In this document: piece by piece, positions 19,228-20,412 of the stretch | How the letters are laid out: each line of letters begins with the position of its first letter | How positions within the stretch are numbered: the first letter of the stretch is position 1 | DNA from: Hypsibius dujardini | Lineage: Eukaryota; Tardigrada; Eutardigrada; Parachela; Hypsibiidae | Length of the DNA: 20,412 nucleotides | NCBI GenBank assembly: GCA_001579985.1 | Contig: LRSR01013675.1 | Coordinates: forward strand, 1-20,412 | Direction: 5' to 3' | Program-made: the position numbers and the translations under genes | The notes under the pieces: model-generated | Database searches by the model: none | Told to the model about the DNA's origin: nothing | Seen by the model: the letters and a program-made list of their open reading frames with translations, nothing else

Positions 19228-20405
19228 ATGGGAAGGGCGTTAGTTGTTCGCTTTTGCGCGGGCATTATTCTCATCGCATATCCCGCTTGCGCTGTGATGT
19301 ACGCAGACACCGCCACTCCTCCTCCCCGATGTGGCGGTGTTTCGCTAAATCCTCCCGCCATTGCCGTCGATCCCTCATCAGACGTAAGCTAGAGCATTGT
19401 AAAGACCTTTCGGGTCTGTAGACTTTGATCTGTGCGGTACTGGGAATATATGCCTGACGAGGTATGTCTGCCTGTGTGTGTTGCAGCTGGCCGGGATCAG
19501 ATATGTCTTTGCCAATCATATCGGCCCACCCTTCACCATTCCTTCGATCAAAAATATAGTCAACTCTTACCAACCCGTGGGTAAAGCTCTCGGCGGCACA
19601 CCTGGCGGTCAAGCCATGAACTTCACTGTCGCTTTGCGACTTGGCGCGGACGGAACCTGCGGCGGTATCTTTATGACAGGGTATTTTAATACCATTGGAG
19701 AAAAGGGTTTGCTGACCTGGAGCTCCCTATTTGACATTACCAAACCAAGTGAGATATCTGTCTTTACTGTCTGTCGATCTTTCTGTATGTCTGTATGTCT
19801 AGCTGTCTGTCTAGCTGTTTGTCTGTCTGTCTGTCGATCTTTCTGTATGTCTGTATGTCTAGCTGTCTGTCTAGCTGTTTGTCTGTCTGTCTGTCTCTTT
19901 GTCTGTCTGTCTGTCTGCCCGCCTGAGTGTCTGCTTGTCTGCTTGTTTGTCAATGATGTGTCAATTATTTCCGACTGACTGTTTCTTACCCTGTTTCTTA
20001 ACCTCCCATCCTTCTGTAATCCTTCCTAGCCGACCACTCTATCTAGACCACTCTAACAGCCTTTTTTCGGCCTATTTAGCATGGAATAATCATAAGATAC
20101 TTTACCTGGACAAGAGCCAGAAGTTAGAGGTCTGGTACCAATGCTACGTGGCCAATGCAACAACCGGCCTCTGTGACGTCCCGTATTTCGAAGTCACAAT
20201 ACCGACCAACCCGAATTTGCTGTCTGCCTCTGCGCGTGCAACTTTAGTCCAGACGGTTGACAAGGTTCTGGCGCCGTATTGTCTCTCGATGGCGGACTTT
20301 CTGGTGACGGTGCATGACGACTCTTTGCCCGGATGTGGAACGCTCACACAGCCGGCGGATTTTGTGCAGGCTATTGCCTTATTTGCAGGCATAGGCAAAG
20401 ACTGA
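19228..20405 (+). CDS. Secreted divergent lipocalin / apolipoprotein D-like protein, three exons, 247 aa
   Basis: Join: 19228-19383, 19487-19748, 20080-20405 (TGA). Phases 0 and 1 agree; the total is 744 nt. Donors are GTAAGC and GTGAGA. Residues 1-22 or 1-26 form a signal peptide (VVRFCAGIILIAYPACA). The mature protein has Cys at about 35, 110, 161, 171, 207 and 225 and sequons at N97 (NFT) and N165 (NAT). The second half follows the apolipoprotein D layout: a beta strand with a Tyr-rich Cys (LEVWYQCYV), then TNPNL, an amphipathic helix (about 188-203), a short strand (DFLVTV) and a terminal Cys (LPGC). The N-terminal Cys...NPP...LAGIRY may match the lipocalin first strand, but the hallmark Gly-x-Trp is GIRY here. 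Lipocalins carry small hydrophobic ligands outside the cell. The gene reading is fairly sure; the family is a moderate call. An alternative in-phase acceptor at 20046 would add 11 residues. Confidence 0.7.
19767..19895. repeat. Exact 60-bp tandem duplication within a TCTG tract, intron 2 of the lipocalin-like gene
   Basis: Positions 19771-19830 and 19831-19890 are identical base for base; the match extends a few bases on each side. The unit is itself made of TCTG, TATG and TAGC tetramers. The perfect identity suggests a recent duplication. Confidence 0.9.
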
Positions 20406-20412
20406 ACCATCC

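Overview
The window is animal (metazoan) nuclear DNA. Genes are split by GT-AG introns of about 60 bp to 1.5 kb, intergenic stretches are long, poly(A) signals are visible, microsatellites are abundant, and the gene families (bubblegum-type acyl-CoA synthetase, tandem HMG boxes, a lipocalin-like secreted protein) are animal ones. Compact introns and these families suggest an invertebrate. I cannot name the species.

Layout, left to right. (1) Positions 619-2288, plus strand: a five-exon gene for a 204-residue secreted or membrane-anchored orphan protein with a Thr-rich tail. (2) Positions 7264-3021, minus strand: a complete ten-exon long-chain acyl-CoA synthetase of the ACSBG (bubblegum) family, 736 residues. 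All ten exons join in frame. It is convergent with gene 1. (3) About 7.3-11.8 kb: a gene-free divergent intergenic region holding a foldback (MITE-like) element, a GC-rich short inverted repeat with a second copy near 18.35 kb, and two CTCF-like motifs. (4) Positions 11.83-17.4 kb, plus strand: a CCAAT/GC-box promoter, a spliced 5' leader with a short uORF, and a five-coding-exon gene for a 449-residue Gln-rich protein with two HMG boxes. Its first coding intron carries a degenerate tandem array of 200-240 bp units. (5) Positions 19228-20405, plus strand: a three-exon gene for a 247-residue secreted, divergent lipocalin/apolipoprotein D-like protein that ends just before the window edge.

The four genes have no obvious shared pathway and look like ordinary neighbours on a chromosome. 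The most striking window-wide pattern is that about half of the twenty inferred introns contain TCTG/CAGA-type short tandem repeats, sometimes touching the splice donor. Gene models were built by hand from splice signals, reading phase and protein sense. No transcript or database evidence was available. I see no convincing new molecular system. The best leads are the orphan secreted protein, the divergent lipocalin, the foldback element and the CTCF-like pair.
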